Source of the DNA: Prinsepia uniflora
Lineage: Eukaryota; Streptophyta; Magnoliopsida; Rosales; Rosaceae
Assembly: GCA_032719365.1 (NCBI GenBank)
Contig: CM064871.1
Location: 62,942,416 to 63,006,415 of the forward strand
Direction of reading: 5' to 3'
DNA: 64,000 nucleotides
Position numbers and translations under genes: made by a program. This document shows positions 38,406 to 50,309 of this stretch, piece after piece; position 1 is the stretch's first letter, and each line of letters begins with the position of its first letter. A model generated the notes under the pieces. It was not told the DNA's origin, did not search any database, and saw nothing but the letters and a program-made list of their open reading frames with translations.

Positions 38406-39127
38406 AAGGGTCCAGATTGATTGGGGTTAAAATAATCAGATTCTATTATTATATTATTATTTTATTCCGAGTCCCGGTTAGTTCGGTTTAATTGTGATTA
38501 CTTCCGTGACCATAACTTTTTCGTCGTACGTCCGATTTCGGCGTGCCGCCTGTCTACGGATTCGTATTGACGTGACCTACGTAACGGTCCTTGGCCCTTG
38601 TTTGTTGGACTTCCCGGGTCAAAAGTCAACATTTGGCCCCTAATTGACCAAATTACCAAAATACCCTTCGACTTCCGAACGTCACAACTTCTTCCTCGAA
38701 CGTCGGAATCGAACGTGCCACCTGCCTATGAACTCGTGACATCCTAAACTACGTCACGATCATGAGTCAAAGTCCTAATTACTTCCTGAGGTAAAAGTCA
38801 ACTTTCCCCCCCCCCTCCCTCAGGGGTAAAACGGTCATTTTACAATAAAATAATAATTACGAAAGTTCGGGTCGTTACAAAATGGACCTTTCTTTCAAAA
38901 CTGATGCATGCATAAATGTTTTATAATTGTTTTAGAACATGTTTTGTGATGCCATGAGTGCAATTGTTTGTGGTAGCCTAGGATTTACATATTTGCTTGT
39001 ATTTCGAGATTTCCTGTTTTATACGATGCTTGTACGTGCTAGGTTTTCAATGAGGGTTTAATGAATGGATTTTGGATTTGGAAATATGAACTCGGGCATG
39101 AGACCCATTTGATTTACGAACTCTCGG

Positions 39128-42100
39128 TGTAACGGCCCGTTCCGTAAATCGAGATTAGATTAGTGGTTAATGATAGATTAGTGAATATAATCGGTGATTA
39201 GTTGGCTGATTTTGGACGGACGATGCAAAATGATAATTTTGCCCCTAGAATTGGGTAAATAGTTGACTTTTTGTTCAAGTGGTCAAATGGACTTTGATTG
39301 GTGACCATGACGTAGTTCGAGACGTCACGAGTTCATAGACAGGTGGCACTTCCGATTCCAACATTCGAGGAGAAAGTTATGACGTTTTGAAGGTCGAGGG
39401 TATTTTGGTAAATTGGTTGAAATAGGGCAAGTGGTTGACTTTTTAGGCGACAACTGATTTTCACACAGTTCGAGGACAGTTAGGTAAGTCTCGATGCCCT
39501 GAGTACAACGATAGGCGGCACATCATCATCGGACTTCGGATGAATTAGTTACGGGTCTAAACGTGCGAAGGGAATTTTGGTAATTTTATCTCAAAAGGGC
39601 ATTTTGGTCATTATGGTGGCCTAGGGATCTGTGCCCAATGACATGAGGACACTTGGCTGTTTTGGAGAAGGTGACCACTAGATTATTGACATGTGTTCCC
39701 CTCTAGATGGCTGTGGAACCTTTGTAACCGCCTTACTGGTTTTAAATTAAGGGTGCAAAGTGTGCACGGTTTAGACTGTGAGAGAAAACAGAGCAGGGGA
39801 ACCATGAAAACAACCCAGATTAACCCTGTGATCTCCATTAGTTGTGATAGTTGTGTGAAGGCAAGAGAGAGAACGTATGATGAGGTTGTGGGTGGTGCTG
39901 TCATGGCAAGTCACCGTGGACGGTGGCCAAGGCACCGTGAGAAACAAAGTGCGGGGAAAACCGAAGAACCATGGAAATTCCAATAACCTCAATTATGATC
40001 CTTTGACGATAGGCTGGTCAGCAAAGTTGTTTAAGGAACTGAGGGAAACCAGTGGTGGCCACGGTGGTTCATGACGGTGACAGGGAGGTAAGACTCGATT
40101 GAATTTTCGTTTACATTCGAAAATGGTATCGTGTGATTTAGCTGTTGTTGACTTGTTTGGTGCATTGGATGGAGTTTTGGACTTCAAAACAAATATATAG
40201 GACCAAGAATCAGGACCAGAGGTGGACAGAATCGATGGTGGCATGTAGTTGCAGGCACGGGTTTGTTTGTGTGATTTGGAAGGTAAGAACCACGTCGTAT
40301 TTTCACGTTAAAGCTAGTTAGATTTATGGAGAATGATGGGATGAAGCTAAGGCTGAAAACAGAAGTAAAAACAGATTAAAATTGGAAGAAAACCGGCCAC
40401 CCCGGTTCAGGCTGGATCGGACCGGTCTGGACCGGTTGCTCAAGGTTGAAGACGATGAACAGTGCAGGCGCGTGGCTCCCACGCGCAGCCCCTTTGGACG
40501 GCGCGTGAGGGCACGTGGGGTCCCTTTTGGGGAAGGTTCCAACACGACTTTTAAAGTATTTGATGTAACGAACATTTTGGCACTAGTTTTGAGTCAATCG
40601 AACATCGTCTTGATATGTTTCGGGATGTCCGAAGGTTTAAGGGCTCGGTTAAAAATAGTTAAAAATTCGGAAAAATTACAGGACTTTAGTATAAGCTTTA
40701 TGAAGTAGGTAGTGACCTTATTATGAGATTTGGACAGGTTCGGGAAAGCCAGTAATAGTGGATTGGCCGGGAACGACGTAAGCACACACGTATCGAGGCA
40801 TCAGCGTAATGTTCTGTGAGTGGACTTTGCTTTCGAACTTATGATACATGCATATATGTTTTATATGTTTTATATACGTGATTTATATGTTTGTGAATTG
40901 AACTTGATGCTTTACGGTTTTTCACGTATTTCGAGATATTTACGAAAGTACACGTTTTGCGAGATACGAGTTTCTGCTATGGTTTGATCATGACTTTAAT
41001 GATTTGATTTTGGTAATTGAAATATGATTTGATTTCAATGATTTAAAATGGATTTCAGAAAAGTGATTTTGGGCTTGAAGCCCAGTTCATAATAGTGATT
41101 TCGATAAATGAGATTTTGGTTTTGAAATCGGATTTCAAAAAGATGATTTGGATTTGGTTTTGAAACTTGAAAGAGAATTTTGGATTTAGGTTCAGGATGA
41201 TGGTTCCGGATGCCGTCTTACGGAATCATTGTTGTGAATTCGAATATAGATTTTCTATGGTTTTCACTGTTAGTTGAAAAATGGTTTTGGGTTTAAAGAC
41301 CCGGAAAAAAGAAAAGAAAAACCGCTGGATCTGGTTTTGAGTTTAAAGACTCGGTTGATTGATGGGGGGAGGGCCCTGGATTGATATGTTTTGAGTTTAA
41401 AGACTCGGTATATGTTTTGACTTTAAAGAATCGGTTATGATACCCCCCGAGGCCTGTTGATTGTGTTTTGAGTTTAAAGACTCGTTGATATCCCGGGAAG
41501 GCCTGATTATGCGCATGGTTTTGAGTTTAAAGACTCGGGCACACTTGAGATCCAGCAACTCGCATCATTGATGTTTTTCACTGGTTTTCAGATGTTTTGG
41601 GCAGTGGCCCGGATGATTTGGTTATGATGAGTTTTGGGGCCGAGTTCCCGTACTTTGAGATTGATTCGTGATTTTGGGTTGAGGCCCTGGATTTGAATTG
41701 CGGATTTGAGGAAAGAAACGATTTTGGTTTTCATTGATGGTTTTGGATATGAAATGGTTTCATTACATGGATTTTATATGCATGCATTGGTTTTTGCGTG
41801 GAGGGTATAAATTGTGTTTTCTGATAACTATTTTCTGAAATTACTATTTATTTTTGTCCACTCACAGTCTTTTCATGTTTTCGATACCCTCCAGGTTGTC
41901 GCGGTGCTGGCTGTTGGTCGAGAGGGACGGAGACATCACACAAGCGGTCCACAGTGGAGTCTGCGCGCTTTGGGAAGTCCGGAAGTTTTGAACGGTTCGT
42001 TTGGAAATCCCTGGTCCGACTTACGTGTCACATGGAGGTTGGATGTAGGTTTAGCTTTCGTGTCACGCGTAAGTTGGACGGGAGCATGACTTAGCCCTTA

Positions 42101-42130
42101 ATCCCGGGGAATTGAGGGTGGGTCGTGTCA
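39128..42130 (+). mobile_element. Solo LTR D (3003 bp) nested in LTR A
   Basis: From TGTAACGGCCCGTTCC to GGGTGGGTCGTGTCA with perfect TSD CTCGG (39123-39127 and 42131-42135). LTR B at 45113 shows the uninterrupted equivalent (GAACTCTCGGACTTGGAGTC). It carries GAGTTTAAAGACTCGG repeats at 41330-41540, so it is close to the 1879-5569 LTR subtype. Confidence 0.92.
41330..41540 (+). repeat. Dispersed GAGTTTAAAGACTCG minisatellite in LTR D
   Basis: Five or more copies at 25-60 bp spacing; each has GAGT and ACTC ends around a TTTAAA core and can nearly pair with itself. The same units on the other strand are at 10-215, 2425-2680 and 8970-9230. Confidence 0.8.
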
Positions 42131-43503
42131 CTCGGACTTAGAGTCCATTTGATTTGACAAGGAATCGGACCGAGGTTCCATTTGAGTTATACGATCGGGT
42201 AGAGGACCCCGTTGGTTTACGAATCCAGGTTTGAGGCCCATTTGGTTGTAATCTCGGGCTGTAGGCCCCTTTGACTGTAGTATCGGGCTTGAGGTCCCGT
42301 TGCTTTGTGGTTTTGGGCTTAGGGCTCAGTTATTCGTGTTATCGGGCTAGAGGCCCAGTTGATTGTAACATCGGGGTTGAGTCCCAGTTCGGTTTATGAA
42401 ATGAGAATTCGGGCATGAGACCCTGTTAAACTGTGGATTTAGGTCGAGGCCTGTGAAAGTGAATTTGAATCGGATTCGAGGAATCCTATTGAGATGAATC
42501 GGGTATGAGACCCAGTTGAAATGTGTTTTGAGAAAGAAAGTATTTGAAATGTATAAACCCTCCATATGATTTATATGGTCTCCTCCAGACGTCGACCTAG
42601 AGAGTCACGATCCACATACCAGAATGGGTATCCTCATAGCGATCCTGTTCCAGGAGTAGAAGTTATGATGGGGTCCCGGACCAGATTCTGGAGAGATGAT
42701 CGGACTAGGTCCGAAGATATAGCCTCCCTGATGGAGAATTCCTGGGGGTAGACTCGGAGTGAGACCCCGAGTATTGTGAACACTAGTATAGAGATGGATC
42801 GTGACATATGTCGGGGATGTGTTCCCTAGGGGCTGTGTGCCCCGAGTTGGCATCTTCTCTGAAGTGCCACGGATGGGTTATACGTATGTGTACGTACGAG
42901 GTTTACGGAAAGTGATTTGGAGGCGGAGACCCCGTGTTCCATGTTTTAGAAAGTGATTTGGGGCGGAGACCCCGTATTTGATATTTTGGAAATGGTTTGA
43001 GGCGGAGAACCCGTATTCAATGTTTCAACGTTTACTGGATTTGGGCAGAGTCCCACTTGTGTTTGATTTGGGCTGAGTTCCTATGTATTGATTTACTGGT
43101 TTTTGTGATTTCGGGTCGGGGACCCATAAATGGATTTATGGTTCATGACGGTTTATGTGGACCGGCATGAACCCTTGAAAAGTTTTATGGTTCATGACGG
43201 TTTATGAGGACTGGGCATGAACCCTTGAAAGGTTTTGAGAATGTTTTCAAATGGTTTTATGAACGTTTTGATAAATGGTTTTCGAATGCATGCATGTTTT
43301 TCAGTGAAGGGCATAAATGTTTTTATGTGAAATGTTTTTATCAAATTCTTTGTTTTGTCCACTCATAGTTTTCGTGGTTTTGAATGCCCTTCAAGTTGAT
43401 CGTGGATGCGGGCTGTAGTAGAGATCGAGACATCACACTCCTCCTCCTATGATCCTGGCGTACTCTAGAAGCCCGGTGAGGGCTAGAGACGAAATTTTTC
43501 CTG

Positions 43504-43524
43504 GTCTGACACTTCGTGTCAGAC
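43504..43524 (+). other. LTR-terminal hairpin GTCTGACAC-TTC-GTGTCAGAC
   Basis: A 9-bp stem with a 3-base loop near the 3' end of LTR A. Equivalents are at 23001-23021 (perfect stem, loop AGA), 25429-25449 and about 63893-63914, each near the same LTR terminus. Confidence 0.6.
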
Positions 43525-46189
43525 TGGATCCCAGGAGATTTGAGACTGGTCCTGAGATCAGATGCCCGAGGGCCGAGGACCGTTAAGTAGATCAGGTTGA
43601 TATGAGCCCGTAGACAAGCGGCATGTTAAAATCAGACGTTCGACGAAAAAGTTACGGTTCACGGAATCGTTGAGGTACTATTTGTGATGGCACATTTTAC
43701 GAGGCAAAAGTGAAATTTTTTCTTGAGTGGGGCCCAGATATTTAGGGTAGGCCCAATGGATGAGTGACAAGTGTCACCCGTCCATTGGTCTCATTACACA
43801 GATGCATGCATTTGTATCCCCTTCCTCATTCGATCAACCAAACACCCCGATGAACCCAAAACCAAACGCTTCCCCCATTTGAATCCATGTGAAGCCAAGT
43901 GAGGCTGAGGATGAGTGGGAGGATGTGATGATGGTGGAAGGACAGCTAGCTGCGGTGGACGGCGGAGGAACCGCAGGAAACAGGTGAAAACTGAACCCCT
44001 TTTCTTTTTAAATTTTAAATTTGTGTTTTGACGTTAGGGGGGTTGTCTAGGGATTAGAGGATGGTTGTGGGGGTTGTATGAGTCGTGTGGAGTAGGAAAC
44101 GGGGGTTGAGGATGGCTGAGCAGCCCGGAACGGCGGCTGGGAAGATTTTTGGTGGCTGCCCACCGAAATCATTTTTCGGCCTAGTAAACCCAATCGAACC
44201 TCCAAACACGTTTTTAGGGATCTTAGGAACTAAATGGGATCATTAGGATGAAGTTTTGGCCCCTAGAAGTGCCCAGAACATAGAATGGAGTTTTGGGTTC
44301 AAAATGGTTTTCTGAACCAATGAGTTTTAGGATTGGTTTCATTGTTTTGATTGAATAGAACAATCCCTAGGGTAGATTAGAAAGGATTGGTGGAAAGAAG
44401 GAAGAAATAGGACCAAAAAAAAGGAAAATATGGCCCTAAATCGGTCACGCCAGTCTAGTTGTACCGACAGAACTAGTGAACCGGTCAGACCGATTTGGCC
44501 GAAGGTTGAAGATGATACTGTGTAGATGCGTGGGCTTCACGCGCAGCCCTTTTGGGCGGCGCATGGGGGCGTGTGGGCCACCTTTTGGGGAAGTGTCCAA
44601 CATGTGAAATCATCTATTCGATGTAACGAACATTTTGGGACTGGTTTCGAGTCGATCAGACATCATTTCGATACAGTTCGGGATGTCCGAAGGTTTAGAA
44701 TCGAGTTTAAAATTAGTTAAAAATTCGAGAAAATTACGGGGCTCTAATGAGAGGTTAATGAGGTAGTTAGTAACCCTCTAATATGATTTGGATAGGTTTG
44801 GGAGTCCCGGTGATGGTGATTAGCCCGGAGAGGCGTATGATGCGCGTATCAAGACGTAGCTTTGGACGGTCTGTGAGTGGACCTTGTTTTCTAAATTGAT
44901 GCTTGCATAAATATTTTATATGATTTTATGAACATGTTTTGTGATGCCATCAGTGTATTTGTTTGTGGTGCATTAGTATTTACGTATTTGCACGTATTTC
45001 GAGGTTTTCAGTTTTATATGGTGCTTATACGTGTTGTGCTTTCTATGATAGTTTGATGAAATGATTTCGGATTGAGAAATATGGAACCGGGCATGAGACC
45101 CATTTGATTTATGAACTCTCGGACTTGGAGTCCATTTGATTTGATGAGAATCGGGGCGAAGACCCATTTGAGTTATACGATCGGGTCGGGGGCCCATTTG
45201 GTTTACGAATTCGGGCTTGAGGCCCAGTTGATTTGTGATCGGGCTTGAGGCCCCATTGAATTATGGTATCACAATTGGTTGTGAAATCGGGCTTGAGGCC
45301 CGTTGGATTGTGAAATCGGGTTTAAGTCCCAGTTGTGGTTTATGAAATGAGAATTCGGGTTTAAGACTCTATTGAGATGGATTTGGGCTTGAGTCCCTGG
45401 GAGATTTGAATTTGAATCAGATTCGAGAAATCATGTTGAGACGCTCGGGTATGAGATTCAGTTGAATTGTGATTTGAAAGAAAGTATTTGAAAATGTATA
45501 TACCATCCCGTATGAATGGTCTCCTCCAGACGTCGTAGATCCTGGAGAGTAACGATCCACTACCTGGACTGAGTGACTCCAAAAGGGAGCACATTCTAGG
45601 AGTGAGAGATATGATGTAGTCTCGGATTGGGTCCGCAGACAGTCCTCCAGACGTGGTAGATCCTAAATTTTGGACAGATCCTCCCAGACGTCGTAGATCC
45701 TGGGGGTAGACTCGGAGTGAAACCCCGAGTAGTATGCATACTTATAGATATATCGTGACAGGTTCTTGATTGGGCATATGAGATGCCGAGGATGGGTTAT
45801 ATATATATATGTATGAGGTTTTACGAAGAACGGTTTTGGGCTGAGACCCACATGACGTGATTTGGGCGGAGTCCCTACAGATTTGGTTTTGGGCTGAGTT
45901 TTATAAATGTCGCGTAATTTTGAGAAATGATTTTGGGTCAAGGCCCTAATGAATGATTTGAGAAATGATTTTCGAATGCATGCATATTTTTTAGTGAAGG
46001 GCATAAATGTCTTTTTGTGAAATTATTTTTATAAACTGTTGTTTCGTCCACTCACAACTTTTGATGATTTTAATGCCCTTCAGGTTGATCGCGGATGCGG
46101 GCTGTAGTAGAGACCGAGACATCACACTCCTCCTCCGATCCTGGCGCACTCTGGAAGTCCCGGTTGGGCTAAGGATGAAATTATCCCTG

Positions 46190-46272
46190 GTCTGACACGT
46201 CGTATCAGACGGGAGCAGACACGTCGTGTCAGACGGGAGCAGACACGTCGTGTCAGACGGGAGCAGACACTT
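46190..46272. repeat. 24-bp triplication at the end of LTR B
   Basis: GTCAGACGGGAGCAGACACG is repeated three times in tandem inside the hairpin region just before the LTR end. Other LTRs here have it once. Confidence 0.8.
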
Positions 46273-46439
46273 CCCACGTTAATCCCGGAGGATTGGGGAT
46301 GGGTCCTGACAAACACCCTACAAGTGTCTGGTGTTGTTCTCTCTGCCATGCAAATCACTCGGTAGGTCTTAAAAGAAAGTGAACCAGCACCTAGTAAGGT
46401 CTCGTCCCGTTAGGCCCATTTTTGGATCAAACACACAAT

Positions 46440-46525
46440 ATTCAGTGTATCAACCTCTCGTTGTTTGACGGGCAGTGTATCAAACTCTCGTTGTTTGACA
46501 GGCAGGGTATCAAGTATCAACCTCT
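46440..46525. repeat. Short tandem repeat, about 33 bp, three units
   Basis: TATCAACCTCTCGTTGTTTG and variants recur three times directly after the Tat LTR end. Function unknown. Confidence 0.6.
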
Positions 46526-47339
46526 CGATTCCTGTATCATGAATGCTATGCTAATCATAGTTGGACGGAAAGAGCAGTTGGTAAGTGGAATTACACCATC
46601 CCTTCAATTCTCATAAATTTGAAGCAGTACAGTACAAGTCAACTTTCTTTCACTAAAGATTCATCAAAAAGAAGAAAAAAAAATTCTTTCACAAATGGGT
46701 GTATTCGCTGGGCTATGATTGTTATGTAGAATTACACCACAAACCCACATAAATCAAACTTTAAATCTATGTACCATAATTTTTATTGCTCAAATTCAAA
46801 GCTACCCGATGTATAATTCATTTGATCTCCTTCAATTTTAAAAAGGTCCATCACTTGTGGGATGCTTGGACATCTTCTTTTCTTCACTGCGGAGTAGAAA
46901 ATAAAATTTATCCTCAATGTAAGTTATGTTATTTTTATTATCTTGTTAGCAAGTAAATGGACTTTTTAGAACAATGATATTTAAGCGAAAAACTGTTATG
47001 TTAGTAAATGCATACAATTACCCACACGTTATGTATGATCAGTCACCTTATATGAAAGATAGATGGGCAATTATGTGTAATCTCTGATGCCCAATAGTCT
47101 CCATTACTACTCAGAAGTCAGAAGGATTGTCGTAAGTGCGTGTGCCTTGTGCATGACGAACTTATCTTTACAACGCTTAGTTTTGGGACTAACTTATTTG
47201 TGAGAGAATATAGCTTCGAAAATTGAATCAATGATGCAAGAAATGAATGCGAAGGGAACGGTGGTTCGCATAATATCGTCGGAGGCACATGGCGAAACAT
47301 GGAATCATGCAAAGCTTAATCCGTGCCTAACACGGTATT

Positions 47340-47383
<44 letters not shown>

Positions 47384-50309
47384 AACCCTAAATTCTACAC
47401 TTTGACAGCTATTACAAAAAGAAGACAAGAAAAAAGAAAAAGCTACAAACAATTCATATATGCTTCTGTATGCCATGGACTGAACGTTAACCAGCTCATA
47501 AGACAAGGCATCAACACCCTGACGTCAATGGGTAATACAAATTATAATCTCTTGCCTAATTGTAAATTGCATAGTGATTTGAACTCAAATTCATTGAGTG
47601 TGGGAGGGAAATTGATCCAAAAAGAGTGTGGGATGGAAAAGGAGATGGTCCATACAGCGCTTGTCACAAGTAATTGATCAATTAATAATATGAGCAAAAT
47701 GTTCATCCATTTTTAGAAAACAATCATTTAAGCCTATTAATCGCAAGCCCTCATTACAAAGTAGGAGGCACATCCTCTCCCAAAATTACGCGACTATTTT
47801 CGTAAATTGACACAAATAGAGTAACATAGAAGACAAATAATCGTACCAAAAAGTGAGTCGGAAGAATCGCAATTTACAGTGGAAACTGTAATTTGTGGAA
47901 TCTTATTATTATTATTATTTTTTGGGTTGGTGGTGCTTTTTGGGATATGAATGGCTTCGTGATCAAAGATCGGTGGCCGGTGGAATGAGGCTCATGAGCA
48001 CTGGCTGCTTTTTTGATCAGATGGCTGCTTAAGCGAGGAATAAATGGGTGAATGACATGTGGATGAAATTTATGGCTGTCAATTTTGAAGAATATAAAAA
48101 GGTAAAGACAAAGTGTGTGACGAACGCACATTATCTTGCCATATCTTAAATTTTTGTTCACTGCGTGCTAATGACATAATCAAGTCAATAATTCTGTGGA
48201 TTGGTCTGAAATTGCATTGAGTACTCAATCTGACCAAAGCGTTTATAACGGTTACTATCAATCTAAGAATTTACCATGCATCTTCTAAAGTAATTATAAT
48301 TAATAATAATTAATTATTAATATAATAAAAATATATATTATTCTTTCCATATTTATTTTTAATAAAATCTTTCCATATTTTTATTTAATTTTACATTCTA
48401 TTTCATATCTAATTCATTGTCCATAAATTCAAAATTACTTGTTTACACATACACAAGAGAGAAAAAAAAATATAAAAATTTATTTGATTTTTCTATATGA
48501 ATGAAGAACCAATTTATTTGCAAGATATTATCCCTAATGTTGAAATATATATATAATAGAACTGCAGCTTAAAAGCACATGTTGGTCCACTTGGTTACTA
48601 TAGTGGGTTAATTCAAATGAAGATCTATTACTCATTTCCTAAATATATATATATATTTGATATTTTTGATCAAATTATTATTGGATATCAACAAAGTAAA
48701 TATTTATTACTCATTTCCTTAAAAAGCGACCAAAATTCATAATTTTTATTATCTTTGATACAAATTATTATTTGATAGAACTAAAGTAAAATGTTCATCA
48801 TATAAGAGATCAAATAAGTAAGCAATTTTGATTTGATGAAAAAATCAATTGAATGCATTTAGCACAAATAGAAAGAATAATATTATTTTTTTCCTGAAGA
48901 AAGAATGATATTTTTCTCATTATACTAATAATTTTATATTATTAATTGAGATTGCTAATCATAGTTAATATGGAGGACTCATGGCAGAGTCGACCTTGGC
49001 CTCTGGCCTAGGACAACCAAGGTAATCGTCCTGGTCCCAGGAGGGCTCAAATTTTCTTTAAAATTCTTATTTTTATGGGAAATTTTTAAAAATGTATAAT
49101 TTTTTTAAAATATTTAAATTGAGTTAGAAGATTTTAAATTTAATATTTTTTAATAAGTTGGGCTCATTTTAAAAAGTATTTATAAGGATTATTTTAATTG
49201 ATGCATAGTTAATTTGTATTGAGTATTATTTGGACATATTTTGTAAAGTAAATAAATCTCTAAATATAGAAGCATTTTTTATATATTTTTTTTTAATTTT
49301 TGTTTATGGAATGAATATTAAGTTACCACCAGTATTGATAGAAATACTTATTTAAATTGAATTAGAAAGTTGTTCAGTATATATACACACATTAATATTT
49401 GATAAAATTTTACTATTTTTTTTAATATATAATATGGCTATGTTTTCGATATATACATGACTAATGCATTCAAATTTTTGGAAATTTTATGTAAATTTAT
49501 TAGAAAGATGAATTAAAATAAAATAAAATAACACATATATATATTGTGTAATATAAGCTAGAATGGTACTTGTAAAATTTTCACCTAGACCCCGAATTTC
49601 TTGGACCGGGCCTAACACATGGTAATCTCTAATATGCGTGGTCAGTGTCATCGCCAAAAAGTGGTGATGAGCAAAATCGGATAAAATTAGAAGTGACTAA
49701 TTAATTTACATAACACAAATTATACCGAACATTTTTGGTTGTGCTTGGGATGCTTGATTTCACCATTGAATATTATTGATATGGAAAGTGAGAAAGCAGT
49801 AGCTTGCAAGTTGCAACAACAAACGATAAAAAAGTTGTGTAGTTTCTGAGCAACCTCCGTCGCTTTACATTTCTGCCTCACGCCATATAATAATAATAAT
49901 AATAATAATAATAGGCTCAATAAAGTGTCCCCCTCAAATCCCAATTATTACGGTCAGCCATTTTTATTCTTCTTTAATTGGCTTATAGCAGAAACCAGAG
50001 TCTCATAAATCTACGCAACACCGAAAAATGAAAAATGAAAAATAAAATACAATAAACCTTAACGGATCAACAGCGATAGCCTTTGCCTAATCAGCGGTTA
50101 ATCCACCACTACCACCAGCAGCCGCCCTTAACCAATCAACACCATCTCCATCACTAGCAGCCCTTTTAGACTCTCTATCTCTCTGACCCGTTTCTCAAAA
50201 CCCTGAGAAACTTAAAACCCATCTGTCAGGCAGATCTATGATTATTGTGTGAATCTCTGTAAACCTTCGGCTATTTTGGTTTGTCTTTCACTTTCCACTT
50301 TTGGCAACT
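46526..50309. other. AT-rich intergenic region before the GT92 gene
   Basis: No supported gene. It holds an (AT)14 tract at 47349-47376, a (TTA)n tract near 47905-47920, an ATA/TAA tract at 49886-49913, and a possible non-autonomous element at 49003-49620. The last 150 bases before the GT92 start codon are CT-rich, as in many plant 5' leaders; no clear TATA box is placed. Confidence 0.6.
49003..49620. mobile_element. Possible non-autonomous DNA element
   Basis: The left end (TGGTCCCAGGAGGGCTCAAATTTTC-like, from about 49040) and the complement of the right end (CACCTAGACCCCGAATTTC near 49590) are loosely similar GGCCC-type ends that pass into a very AT-rich core. No target duplication was confirmed. 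Confidence 0.25.

Larger units (their letters stand above)
36056..38879 (-). mobile_element. Solo LTR C (2.8 kb), opposite orientation, nested in LTR A
   Basis: From TGACAAGACCCGCCTCG to GTTCGGGTCGTTACA on the + strand. LTR A continues across it (GGGCGGTATGTGAA, then TGGACCTTTC). No clean TSD (TGAAT against AAATG). It contains the TGACGTCA cluster 37400-37543 and the perfect 26-bp palindrome 38380-38405. Confidence 0.85.
34643..43557 (+). mobile_element. Solo LTR A (about 3.08 kb) nested in LTR B
   Basis: Segments 34643-36055, 38880-39127 and 42136-43557 add up to 3083 bp, from TGTAACGACCC to GGTCCTGAGA (expected GACA). TSD is TCCGA (34638-34642) against TCAGA (43558-43562), one mismatch. 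LTR B continues in register (GGGGGTCCGA | TGCCCGAGGG). It was later hit by LTRs C and D. Confidence 0.85.
34486..46311 (+). mobile_element. Solo LTR B (about 2.9 kb), host of LTR A
   Basis: Segments 34486-34642 and 43563-46311, from TGTAAAGACCCGTCCC to GGATGGGTCCTGACA, bracketed by perfect TSD AACAC (34481-34485 and 46312-46316). Its 3' end has a threefold 24-bp repeat (46196-46270). GGGCTTGAGGCCC-type units lie at 45060-45480. Confidence 0.9.
34150..46435 (+). mobile_element. Tat-lineage 3' LTR, split by solo LTR B
   Basis: Left part about 34150-34485 shares GGCAGCATCTCCTGAGATA and CTCATAAAGGTA-type blocks with 217-400. The right part 46317-46435 shares AGCACCTAGTAAGGTCTCGT-type sequence with 500-550. 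TSD AACAC marks the interruption. The exact LTR start is not clear; TGTCCACTCGGC at about 34152 is a candidate. The right end is around GGATCAAACA. Confidence 0.6.

Noticed and set aside
36056..38879. Target duplication GAATG for LTR C
   Set aside because: Flanks are TGAAT and AAATG; a match needs both a shift and a substitution.
47231..47677. 148-codon open frame in the gene island
   Set aside because: It crosses an (AT)n tract, is low complexity in part, and has no recognisable domain or neighbouring exon signals.
50301..50309. Upstream start for GT92 at 50301
   Set aside because: The codon there is TTG; the first ATG is at 50310.
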